Below are positions 23,935-34,657 of a DNA stretch of 64,000 nt, piece by piece (position 1 is the stretch's first letter; the number at the start of each line of letters is the position of its first letter). The position numbers were made by a program, and so were the translations under genes. The DNA is from Chamaelirium japonicum (taxonomy: Eukaryota > Streptophyta > Magnoliopsida > Liliales > Melanthiaceae). A model generated the notes under the pieces. The model had not been told where the DNA came from. It saw only the letters and a program-made list of their open reading frames with translations, and made no database searches. The stretch covers positions 377,001-441,000 of the forward strand of contig CANTAL010000208.1 in NCBI GenBank assembly GCA_947650365.1, given 5' to 3'.

Positions 23935-24775
23935 GGTCGGCACCATCAACAACCCACCCCTTGGTTTCGACAGAAAACCGAGAGGGGGGTGTTCGGCATC
24001 AATAACAACCCACCCCTCGGTTTCGTCAAAAAACCGAGAGGGGGGGGTGTTCAGCGTCATTAGCAGCCCACTAGTCGATTTTGTCAGAAAACCGAGAGGG
24101 GGGGTGTCGGTATCAACAAACAGTCCCCCTTCGGTTTTGCATAAAAAATCGAGTAGGGAGGGGGTGACAGCACTCCATCAGCAGCCCACCCCTCGGTTTC
24201 GACAGAAAACCAAGAGGGAGGGTGTGTCGGCATCAACAAGCAGCCTCCCCCTTGTTTCGTATAAAAACCGAGTGGGGAGAGGGTAACGATACACCATAAG
24301 TAGCCCACCCCTCGGTTTCGATAGAAAACCGAGAGGGGGGGTGTGTCGGCATCAACAAACAGCCTCCCCCCTCGTTTCATACAAAAACCGAGTGGGGAGG
24401 GGGTGACGGTACACCATCAGCAGCCCACCCCTCAGTTTCGTTAGAAAACCAAGAGGGGGGTGTGTCGGCATCAACAAGCAGCCCCCCCTCGGTTTTGCAT
24501 AAAAAACCGAGTGGGGAGGGGGTGACAGCACACCATCAGCAGCTTACCTCTCGGTTTTGCAAAAACCCGAGAGGGGAGGGGGTGTCGGCATCAACAACAG
24601 TCCACCTCTCGGTTTCGTCAAAAAACCAAGAGGGTCGGGGTGTTCGGCATCAATAATAGTCCACCTCTCGATTTCATCAGAAAATCGAGAGGGTGGGTGT
24701 TCGGCATCAACAACAGCCCACCACTCGGTTTCGTCAAAAACCGAGAGGGGAGTGGGTCTCGGTGTCTATAACAGC
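23935..24775 (+). repeat. Tandem array C, about 57-62 bp unit, about 14 copies
   Basis: CCTCGGTTTCG and AAAACCGAGAGGGG alternate throughout, so each unit is also a short hairpin (CCTCGGTTT/AAACCGAGG). Units carry CATCAACAA spacers and vary in G-run length. Confidence 0.9.
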
Positions 24776-24782
24776 CAGGCGC

Positions 24783-25320
24783 GGACCTACTCGGAGTAGC
24801 TTCGGTACAACGGCCATAACTTTAGGTCACGAACTCTGATTGGGCTGAAATTTGGACTGCATATAGAGAACTCCGAGCCGCAACTTTTGCATCTAATTTG
24901 AGATCATTTGGACTTCTATAGGTCTTGAAACAATAGAAACATTGTTGATTTTTGATACAAAATCTGGACAGTAGATCTGCTCGGAGAGGCTTCGGTACAA
25001 CAGCTATAACTTTGGATCACGAACTCCGATTGGACTAAAATTTAGACTGTATATAGAAAACTCCGAGGTACAACTTTTGTATCTAGTTTGAGGTAATTTG
25101 GACTTATATAGATTTTAAAACAATAGAAATATCATTGATCTTTGGTGCAAAATCTGGACAGCGGATCTGCTCGGAGAGGCTTCGGTACAACGGCCATAAC
25201 TTTTGGTCACGAACTTCGATTGGGCTAAAATTTGGACTGTATATAGAGCACTCTGAGATGCAACTTGTATATCTAGTTTGAGGTCATTTGGACTTTTATA
25301 GATCTTGCAACAATAAAAAC
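24783..25320 (+). repeat. Tandem array D, 190-bp unit, about 2.8 copies
   Basis: TCGGAG.. starts at 24791, 24981 and 25171, exactly 190 bp apart. Units share GGCTTCGGTACAACGG, AACTTT.GGTCACGAACT and TTTGGACTT.TATAG. Confidence 0.9.
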
Positions 25321-25354
25321 ACCGTGGATATCCTGTTCAAAACTAAGACAGCAA

Positions 25355-25835
25355 GAAAAAGAGTCTCGGTTGAAAAACACACCGATTTTTCGGGAACATC
25401 TAGTTATAAAACTGAGACTTTTTAGATCGTACCAAGAGGGTCTCGACGTCAGCAGAAGAAAAAAGATCTTAGTATTTTTTCGAGAACGCCCACTTAAAAA
25501 ACCGAGACTTTTTGGCTTGCACCAAGAGGGTCTCGGCATCGGCAGAAGGAAAAGAGTCTCGGTCGGGAAACACACTAGTTTTTCGAGAACGTCCAATTAC
25601 AAAATCGAGACTTTTTAGCTCGCATCAAGTGGGTCTCGGCATTGGCAGAAGAAAAAGGGTCTCGGTTGGAAAATGCATTAGTTTTTCGAGAACGTCCACT
25701 TACAAAAAGCAAGACTTTCTGACTCGTACCAAGAGGGCCTCGGTGTCAGTAGTAGGAGAAGGAGCCTCGGTTGGAAAACATGCTGTCTTTCAGGAAACAC
25801 CTCTTTATAAAACCGAGACTTTTCAGTCTGCACCG
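25355..25835 (+). repeat. Tandem array E, about 91-104 bp unit, about 4.7 copies
   Basis: GTCTCGGTTGGAAAA-type unit starts lie at about 25363, 25465, 25556, 25659 and 25763. Units carry TTTTTCGAGAACGTCCA and ACCGAGACTTTTTAG and a GGGTCTCGGC middle. Confidence 0.85.
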
Positions 25836-26065
25836 ATAAATGCAGAATCGTGACCATGACAGTAGGAGGACTGCAAATATAGAAAGAAGATCAGCACAAA
25901 TGTCCTACACAAACACGTTGGCTTGGATCGTGACACGAGTCGGGACTCTGCTAATACGAACCGTGACTCTGATGGCCCTAGCCAGCCATGCCAGAATCCT
26001 AAGGCGTTTGCACCATGGAATCCCAACCGACCTAGGAGGTCCTGACCCGACTTGGAGGGGATAAC

Positions 26066-26646
26066 TATGGGTGCAAAAATTATATCGGACCAGATCAGAG
26101 CCGCATGGGCTCGTGCGATGGCCCAAGTGAGTAAGCCCGTCCGGGCTCATGGACCCACTCTGCAAGGCCCACAATTCAAGCCCTCTTCTTTATTGGGCTC
26201 GCACAACGGCCCAGCAAGAAGCCCCAGAACCAGTGTCACATCACCATTGCCATATTGGGTACTTGCCTATGCTATGAAAGAACCCCAAAGGTATTCAGAA
26301 AAGGGGTTGCTCATTCAATCATAGGAAGAGAGGATCCCAAGCCAGAGCTAGAGCTTACTTCTCTCCTCCTTGTTCTTTTCTTGTTACTCTGTGCAACCCC
26401 CACTGTAAAAAGCTTCTCTCGGCCTATTGAGAGAATGCTCCCCTACCTTTATATTCATTATAATGGAAACCAGGTGGTACCTCTCGCCCGGAGACGTAGG
26501 TCATAAGACTGAACTTCGACAACAACTCCATGTGTCTTCTTTATCTTTACCTACTTTTTAATCTCTAACTCTACAAACCATCAATATTCAATCAAGGCTG
26601 TGGGGGCGGGGTTCCCGATCAAGGCGGCTCAGAAATTCCCCCCACA
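26066..26646 (+). repeat. 3' LTR of the gag-only element
   Basis: It begins TATGGGTGC, ends CCACA and aligns with 18744-19335 along its length, with a short gap near 26217. The GCATC duplication follows directly. Confidence 0.9.
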
Positions 26647-27423
26647 GCATCTTGTGAAATTCGATCATGCAATAACAGACTCTGAGATACTGATCGGCTG
26701 GGAGGAAGTAATCGGGGAAAAACTATTACAGCTTTGCCGATTCCGAAGAACTTTGTTGGAGGAGGTCATCTGGATTTACTGGCGGCTCTTTAAACATGTT
26801 TCTTTCTGGATCTTTGCTCTTCTTCTTATAAGTTCTTCGTTCAGGGAGCTTTCTTGTCACCCGATCTAGCTTGGGTCGTCTCACCGGCCATGACCTTTAT
26901 CTCCGAGGTATATGATTCATACGTCTTCATCGGTGGATTCTCCCTCGCTATGGTGAAGATTTGGAGTGGCGACTGCAGGTTCTTCATCGATCAGAGGAGC
27001 TTGTTCTTTTGGAGGCTCTGCTGGCTCGTTTTCTGATCCCCAGCTGGTAGGCTTAATTTCTTCCATCAAAACGGACAAAGACTTGGAGTAGAGAATGTAG
27101 TAGTTGAACTTGCTTGAGGGCTGGCCCAACAAGCCAACTTCTGGATCTCCACGCTCGTACCTCTTTTGAAGAGTGCGTTGGTATGTAGCCTAATGGGGAG
27201 GGACTTGCTCTTTCACAGACTCATTCTCCGATACCTAGTCAGTTGGTGTGATATCATTCATTGAGACTGATGGAGGCTGGGAGTAGAGAACGTAGTAGTC
27301 GAACTTACCCAAGGGTTGGCTCAACAGGTCGACTTCTGGATCTCCCCACTCATACCTTTCTTGGAGGGGATATTGAGATGTAGCATCGCTTAGGAGAGGT
27401 GCTTGCTGTCGTGGTGATGGTTA
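26647..27423 (-). mobile_element. Ty3/gypsy remnant, piece with a duplicated gag-side module
   Basis: On the minus strand, a RYE.GDPEV.LL.QP..KF.YY.LYS module occurs twice, 195 bp (65 codons) apart, near 27350 and 27150. An acidic tail and unrecognised sequence follow. The piece lies between the GCATC site of the gag-only element and the GGTTA site of the copia element. Confidence 0.65.
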
Positions 27424-29555
27424 TGTTGGGAATAATCCCGTGGTAAAGGCTCGCAGCGGAAATAATTTGGCGGTCGAAAGACCGTTCATGGTGCACGTTA
27501 CACGATTTAAACTTTCATTGAAACTAATCTACATGTGAGTGCATATATATGCATGTGAATCGAACACCCTAATGGCAATCTAGCATAATAATTATCTAGC
27601 ATGCATGCAAATCATAAAGCTCGCTAGATCTACATGTTAGATTATTCATACCTTCGTGCGGATCTTTTAACCGCGGAGAATTATCTTCTTTGTTGATGGA
27701 GACGGAAAATCGTTCGTGAAGAAGCCGATAGTATGAATAGAGATGATGCCTTCTTGTTCAACCGATCTCACACGATGCACGGAATGTCGCTTTCGGATCT
27801 CTGAGTGCCTCCAAAGAATGACCCTACTCCTTCTACGAAACTCCATACAAGGAAGACGAAGTATCAAGCGGGGAAGTAGAGAGATGAGAGAGAGATCTAG
27901 GGAGAAGAAAGAGATGGGGAGTTCGATTTTTGCAACCTCATGGCCGGCCCCATAAGGCTCCCTATATAGGGCCGGTCTACCCCCTTGGATAATGATATAA
28001 GGGGATAAGAACATCCCACAAATATCTTCCCAAAATCACCCTTTTATCTCTCCTTATATTTATCCGTTTTTTCCCACTTTTAGGGATTGTTTTGACCAAT
28101 TCAAAACCCTATCCCTATCCCTATGGCCGACCCTATTGCTGGGGGATTCTCATCCCCACAATATAGGGCCGGCCCTAGCATGGTCCCTCACTGCTAGGGT
28201 CGGCCATAAGTGAGGTCTGCCTGAGTGAGTTTTTACCAAAACGCCCTAACGCCTCAATTTGACCATTTCTAGTGTGCTAGACCTAGCGGTCACTCCTTAA
28301 GTGATCTTTACTAGTTACCTTACTATTAACTGAGGTCACCGAAGGGTGCCTCTAGCAAAGTCAACTAGTCAACTCGCAACATATCCCGGTGCATTGTACC
28401 TATGCAGCGAAGTTCACTTATGGCTAGGGATTACTACCTGCGCCTCTGTACTAGTCTTGGGCTTACCCCTTAGTACTCACATATAGTTACGCATCTACCG
28501 TGCTCTAGTGCCAAGCATACAAGGAGCATAGACTTCTTTCTTCCTCCTACTCCTCATGGTGTTCTGAGGAGATGGTTCAAGAACCGTACATAATGTTGAT
28601 AAGGTGGAACCATCAGGGACCGGGGTTTATGACTTCCAACTCAAGCTCGATCGACACACTACCCGAGTGTACCATCGATCCTCTGAGCTCGAGTTAACCT
28701 GCGTGGCCACCCAGAGTGCGACGCAGGCTGCACTCCAATTCACCCGGACTTACTATGTTCTCCATCATACCCCTGTTCTCCGCTTAGTAGTGGTAAACCC
28801 GTTGTCCCTCCACTTGATGCCATGATTCACTTCGAGCGGTGGAGACTACCGTCAGACTCGAATGATCATATGACTTGGTTCCTTACAGGTTAACCTATAC
28901 ATTGTACCTCTGATTACCCCGTTGAGTAATCGAACCCGGTCAATAGTCAAACTGATGACTACCAGGCCTGGGTTTGGTACAGTGTAAGTCATACCAAGGA
29001 ACGTACCTCCCTTCAGGGGTGTGGATGGCCTGCAGGAGTGACACGCTAATGCAACGCCAGTCGGGTAACCCAGTACACCGTGGTTTTTGATCACTGCATA
29101 TGGATCCTCACATATTGGTGCGCCAAAGCACCACGCAACTAGTTAGTCCATCAAATGTGATTCCTTAAGGTTTAGGATCGTTTTACCCTAAGTAGAAATA
29201 TGGCTTAGTGTACCAGTGTCTGCTCACTGATCTGTACACCGTGTTAGTTCCATTCAACCACAGATACTGTGCCTGGTGATGACCATGGTGAAGACTTCCC
29301 ATGAACTGTCATCCCCAATAGCTTATCATGATGAGGCGACCAACCTGATCATAGCTGCGAACTGATTTAGATTATATAGGACCAATCCACTCAGTCTTCA
29401 ACTCAGTGGACTACCATATAACCATGGCTCTCTGTTCTGAAAAGAACACGTAACTATGTTACGCACCTATATGCATCTCATATAATAACTATCAATCTTT
29501 ATTTATTAGACCAAAACATAAAGTTTTACAAGCTTAGAACACATCAATCCTAATA
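27424..29555 (-). repeat. 3' LTR of the 7.2-kb copia element
   Basis: A 2.13-kb repeat matching 32527-34657. A CTCCCTATATAGGGCCGG stretch near 27957 is the likely TATA region on the complementary strand. Confidence 0.88.
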
Positions 29556-29598
29556 ATCTCTCACTTAGTCTAGCGAAGCAAAACAGTTTTGACTCCCA

Positions 29599-30816
29599 TC
29601 ATGTCCACATGTCGCTCGAATGCCTTGATAGGTATTGCCTTGGTGAAAGGATTAGCAACATTATATTATTAACTAAAGAAGAAACAGAAATCAAATTACG
29701 TCTCAAGGACGGTACATAAAAAACATCTCCAAGAGTCAAAGTCTTATTATTCGAAAAACTAAGATTAACATCTCCAATAGCTTCAGCAGCAGCCACTGCC
29801 TCAGTTCCCATGCTTAAGGTCACATCTCCATCAAGCAACCTTCTGCTTTCCCGAAACCCCTGAAGAGAGTTACAGGCATGGTTAGTGGATCCTGAATCCA
29901 TAATCCAACTAGCAAAAGAACTATTACTCGAAAGAAATGATTCAACAACTAGGAGTTGTAGATTACCTTCACCAGCATTCTGAGGCTTCTTGCAGTCCTT
30001 CTTCCAATGACCCTTCTGGCCATACCGGAAACACTTCGTGCCCAGTTTCTTTGATTCGCTAGACCCAGAGGCCCCAGCAGAGTCTTGCATAGGCGCTGAC
30101 TTAGGTTTCTTCTTATGTTTCTTGCCCTGAGGTTTACCAGACTTCTTGAAGAATCTGCGTTGCATGTGAAGTGCTTCGCCCTTCTGCTTGAAGCTATCCT
30201 CAGCTGCCTGGAGAGCTCCCAGAAGCTCTGCATTTGTCATAGCCAACTTGTTCAATTTAAAGTTAGTGATAAAGCCTTCAAAGGCTCCAGACAGTGACGA
30301 GAGGAAGATGCATGTCATTATCTCGCCTTCTAGCACAATGTCCATGGTTGCTAGTTCGTTCTGGAACCCAAACATTTTTATTATGTGTTCCCGAACTAGC
30401 GTCCCATCAGACATCTTAGTGCCGACGAGTTTCTTGATGGTAAGGTATCGCGTAACGCAATTGTGACCTTCAAATATTTCCTTCAGATACAACATCATGT
30501 CAGAAGCGTCGGACATCTCCTTGACCTGCTTCTGTAGAGTTATTTGCAGGGATGCTATAATATAGCATTTATATATTTCATTAGATTCCTTCCAGTCAGT
30601 GAACGCCTTTAATTGTGCCTCTGTGGCATCGGGTCCTGGCAAATCTGGCTTAGGGTCATTCAGGGTTGTCATATGTTTACCAATCCTTAAGAACAGGTAT
30701 AGGTTGCGCTTCCAGTCCTCATAGTTGGGTCCGGTAAGTTTGTGGTCATTTAGGACAGCGGACAGGGGGTCTAACTTGGTCATCTGAAAATAAAAGATTG
30801 AATAATAAGAATGCAT
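29599..30816 (-). CDS. Copia gag-protease frame (fossil element)
   Basis: A 405-codon frame. Residues about 10-230 form a UBN2-type gag (LTGPNYEDWKRNLYLFL near the start, TNAELLGALQAAEDS later). A Lys-rich stretch precedes a zinc knuckle of the form C-x2-C.. (the first half reads KCFRYGQKGHWKKDC, with Tyr where the second Cys is usual). A protease block (WIMDSGSTNHACNS) and the FYVPSLRRNLISVSSLV stretch typical of copia follow. It would give the capsid-like shell and protease of a virus-like particle. The rest of the polyprotein is not present as a continuous frame. Confidence 0.85.
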   Translation of the reverse strand: MHSYYSIFYFQMTKLDPLSAVLNDHKLTGPNYEDWKRNLYLFLRIGKHMTTLNDPKPDLPGPDATEAQLKAFTDWKESNEIYKCYIIASLQITLQKQVKEMSDASDMMLYLKEIFEGHNCVTRYLTIKKLVGTKMSDGTLVREHIIKMFGFQNELATMDIVLEGEIMTCIFLSSLSGAFEGFITNFKLNKLAMTNAELLGALQAAEDSFKQKGEALHMQRRFFKKSGKPQGKKHKKKPKSAPMQDSAGASGSSESKKLGTKCFRYGQKGHWKKDCKKPQNAGEGNLQLLVVESFLSSNSSFASWIMDSGSTNHACNSLQGFRESRRLLDGDVTLSMGTEAVAAAEAIGDVNLSFSNNKTLTLGDVFYVPSLRRNLISVSSLVNNIMLLILSPRQYLSRHSSDMWT

Positions 30817-31943
30817 GAAAACTTATTTTATGAATTTTTAAAACAAGCTAATTATATCCATATGTCAGCGCTACCCTCAAGCGAAGCCATCTCTATGGAT
30901 TAATTAACCATGTATGTAAGATCTCAGAATCGGCTACACTTGTCCGAGGGGGCAGTGTGCAGGTCTTCCGCTTACACAGGTCTTTTCCTTGACCCTATCC
31001 AAATCTACGAACTAAGGGCTTTGATGAACCATGGTTATCTTTTGGCTAATACCACGTGATCACCGTTGTCTTCGCAATAAATACCTCATGTGTACTTAGG
31101 ATGCTTACCTACGAGCCTAGGCAATTATGGCATGGGAGTTCTAATGGCCCCCACGAGGTGAGTAAAGCCTGAACACTTGGCACCGTAACCGCCATATCCC
31201 AAGGAAGATCACTAAATAGCTTGGTATAGAAAAACACAGCTCTCACCCGAGGGGGTTGTTGAGTTATGCCCTCCCACCCGAGCACGAAGTGATTAGCCGT
31301 AGAGGCCAGAGGATCTCTAAAAGTCATCTTTTACATCCCTTATTAAATTTGAGGATTATTTTGCGAGTATGATTTTATGTCAATACAAAAGGTAGCGACC
31401 TCCTATATACTAGACTCTGGTCACACCGTGCTCTCACCAGTGCTTCAAGCCTTTTGCCTAGCATTAATCATTCTCGGAATATCATAGTCCCTGTCTTAAG
31501 TGGATTTCTCCATTCAAGGGTCACATTACATATTCCGAGAGCATTGATGCTCTACAAACTTGGCTATCACGTTAATGCCTTGGAGCCTAGCTTAAAGTCA
31601 AACACACTGGAAAAGACTCCCACTAGTCATGGCGCCTCTCTTATAAATTTGACAATTGATGTTCAATGGATCTCCATCTCATCTTAGGTTTCGATGCTGG
31701 CCAAATAGGCATACCCGACTAGTGGGGTGTTGACCTAATGATGGCATAACCATATGTGATGGGATCCCACTAATATCAAAAGTCAACTAAATAATAGGCG
31801 TCATCTAGCGGGATCCTATCCTCATACAGTCGCTTGGATCGGAGGGAAAAGGCATCCCTTTAAAAACTGATAATAATAATATTATCTCATCGGGGTTCGA
31901 TATGAAACATAAAGAACTAATAAAGAAAGCAACCATAAAACTG

Positions 31944-31977
31944 AATTAAGTTCAGGGTTCGACCCCTGAACTTAATT
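31944..31977. repeat. 14-bp perfect hairpin in the copia leader
   Basis: AATTAAGTTCAGGG (31944-31957) and its exact complement (31964-31977) flank TTCGAC. It lies between the primer site and gag of the minus-strand copia element, where leader RNA structures are usual. A weaker GGGGTC...GACCCC hairpin lies near 32320. Confidence 0.6.
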
Positions 31978-32526
31978 AGCACAGCGCAGGCCTCTAGATT
32001 TCATCGCAAGGCCCCTCGGTCCGGCTCCTCCGTAACGCTTGCGAACACTTTGCCGGATCGTCTTCGTCCTCCAGGGTTTCGCTTACGCTCCCGATGGTGG
32101 ATTTCTTTGGCACATCTTTTTTCTCGATCTGTAACCGAAAAAAGTCTAGTACGCTTCGAGCAAGTGCTTGCTCGTACACAATTTCCTAGAAATAAAAGAA
32201 AACATGCCTAGGAAAAAGGCCATGGGAACCAAGGATGGTCAACCCCCATCTCTCGCCCAATCTACGGCTCTTATACATATCTACATATATAGAGAGCAAA
32301 TCTAGACAATGACTAACTCGGGGTCTGACCCCCGGTATCAAGCACAATATATAGATCTAGATTTTATAGCGGCGTCCTGCAAGAACGATTCATAGAACAA
32401 GCACAATATATACATATGCATAATCTAAGCGTAAGAACCCCGATGATATCACGCGTTCATCATGCGCATACATGATGGTTTCATAAAAAATCATAAAACG
32501 CACACCACTAATGTGACTCTGATACT

Positions 32527-34657
32527 TGTTGGCAATAATCCCGTGGTAGAGGCTCGCAGCGGAAACGATTTGGCGGTCGAAAGACCGTTCATGGTGCACG
32601 TTACACGATTTAAACTTTCATTGAAACTAATCTATATATGCGTGCATATATATACACGTGAATCGGACACCCTAATGGTAATCTAGCATAATGATTATCT
32701 AGCATATATACAAATCATAAAGCTCGCTAGATCTACATGTTAGATTATTCATACCTTCGTGCGGATCTTTTAACCGTGGAGAATTATCTTCTTTATCGAT
32801 GGAGACGGAAGATCTTTCACGAAGAAGCCGATGGTATGAATGGAGATGATGTTTTCTTATTCACTCGATCTCACACGATGTACGGAACGTCGCTCTCGGA
32901 TCTCTGAGTGCCTTCGAAGAACGATCCTACTCCTTCTATGAAACTCCACGCGAGGAAGACAAAGTATCAAGCGGGAAAGTAGAAAGATGAGGGAGAGATC
33001 TAGGGAGAAGAAAGAGAGGGGGGGTTCGGCTTTTACAACCTCATGGCCGGCCCCATAAGGCTCCCTATATAGGGTCGGCCTACCCCCTTGGATAATGATC
33101 CAAGGGGATAAGAACATCCCACAAATATCTCCCCAAAATCATACTTTTATCTCTCCTTGTATTTATCCGTTTTCCCCACTTTTAGGGTTTGTTTTGACCA
33201 ATTCAAAACCCTATCCCTATCCCTATGGCCAGCCCTATTGATGGGGGATTCTTATCCCCACAATATAGGGTTGGCCCTAGCATGGTCCCTCACTGCTAGG
33301 GTCGGCCATAAGTGAGGTCTGCTAGAGTGAGTTTTTACCAAAACGCCCTAACGCCTCAATTTGGCTATTTCTAGTGTGCGAGACCTAGCGGTCACTCCTT
33401 AAGTGATCTTTACTAGTTACCTTACTATTAACTAAGGCCACCGAATGGTGCCTCTAGCAAAGTCAACTAGTCAACTCGCAACATACCCCGATGCATCGCA
33501 CCTATGCAGCGAAGTTCACTTATGGCTAGGGATTACTACATGCGCCTCTGTACTAGTCTCGGGCTTACCCCTTAGTACTCGCATGTAGTTACGTATCTAC
33601 CGTTCTCTAGTACCAAGCACACATGGAGCGTAGACTTCTTTCTTCCTCCTACTGCTCATGCTGTGCCGAGGAGATGGTTCAAGAACCGTACATAATGTTG
33701 ATAAGGTGGAACCATCAAGGACCGGGGTTCATGGCTTCCAACTCAAGCTCGATCGACACACTACCCGAGTGTACCATCGATCCTCTGAGCTCGAGTTAAC
33801 CTGCGTGGCTACCCAGAGTGCGACGCAGGCTGCACTCTAATTCACCCGGACTTACTATGTTCTCCATCATACCCCTACTCTCCGCTTAGTAGTGGTAAAC
33901 CCGTTGTCCCTCCACTTGATGCCATGATTCACTTCGAGCGGTGGAGACTACCGTCAGACTCGAATGATCATATGACTTGGTTCCTTCCAGGTTGACCTAT
34001 ACATCGTACCTCTGATTATCCCGTCGAGTAATCGAACCTGGTCAACAGTCAAATTGATGACCACCAGGCCTGGGTTTGGTACAGTGTAAGTCACACCAAA
34101 GAACGCACCTCCCTTCAGGGGTGTGGATGGCCTGTAGGAGTGACACGCTAATGCAACGCCAGCTGGGTAACCCAGTACACCGTGGTTTTGGATCACTGCA
34201 TACGGATCCTCACACATTGGTGCGCCAAAGCACCACGCAACTGGTTAGTCCATCAGACGTGGTTCCTCAGGGTTTAGGACCGTTTGACCCTAAGCAGAAA
34301 CATGGCTTAGTGTACCAGTGTCTGTTCACTGATCTGTACACCGTGTTAGTTCCGTTCAGCCACAGACACTGTGCTTGGTGATGACCATGGTGAAGACTTC
34401 CCATGAATTATCATCTCCAACAACTTATCATGATGAGGAGACCAACCTGATTATAACTACGAACTGATTTAGATTATATGGGACCAATCCACTCAGTCTT
34501 CAACTCAATGGACTACCATATAATCATGGCTCTCTGTTCTGAAAAGAACACGTAACTATGTTACGCACCTATATGCATCTCATATAATAACTATCAATCT
34601 TTATTTATTAGACCAAAACATAAAGTTTTACAAGCTTAGAACACATCAATCCTAACA
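32527..34657 (-). repeat. 5' LTR of the 7.2-kb copia element
   Basis: It reads TGTTGGCAATAATCC at its plus-strand left end and CCTAACA at its right end. The primer-site-like sequence lies just left of 32527. Confidence 0.88.

Larger units (their letters stand above)
18744..26646 (+). mobile_element. Gag-only LTR element (TR-GAG/LARD type) with tandem arrays, fossil
   Basis: LTRs of 592 and 581 bp (18744-19335, 26066-26646) are flanked by a perfect GCATC duplication (18739-18743, 26647-26651). After the 5' LTR comes TTTGGCGTCGTCTGTGG, a primer site of the kind common in plant gypsy elements. A gypsy-type gag lies at about 20126-21290. I see no protease, reverse transcriptase, RNase H or integrase. 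From 21290 to 25830 the interior is mainly five unrelated tandem arrays. This fits a non-autonomous element mobilised by a partner; gag looks damaged. LTRs differ by roughly 5-8% by eye, so a few million years old. Confidence 0.9.
27424..34657 (-). mobile_element. Ty1/copia element with 2.1-kb LTRs, internally reduced fossil
   Basis: LTRs 27424-29555 and 32527-34657 align throughout. Flanks are GGTTA (27419-27423) and GGTTG (34658-34662), one mismatch from a 5-bp duplication. On the minus strand a primer-site-like AGTATCAGAGTC follows the 5' LTR and a TGAGAGAT tract precedes the 3' LTR, both typical of copia. One long frame (30816-29599) carries gag of the UBN2 type, a zinc knuckle and a protease DSGSTNHAC motif. 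A scrap near 29640-29580 resembles the copia RNase H end (KAFERHVDMMG). I see no integrase or reverse transcriptase core, so the element is not autonomous. LTRs differ by about 5%, so a few million years. Confidence 0.88.

Noticed and set aside
23935-24775. CRISPR-like pattern of regular repeats with short spacers
   Set aside because: The spacers are themselves repeats, the period varies, and the array lies inside a plant LTR element.
28604-28825. Frame of 73 codons repeated at 33658-33840
   Set aside because: The two are the same place in the two LTRs of the copia element, so the repetition says nothing about coding.
31951-31968. tRNA-like GGTTCGACCCC (B-box look-alike)
   Set aside because: It is the loop and stem of a hairpin in the copia leader, with no A box at the right distance.
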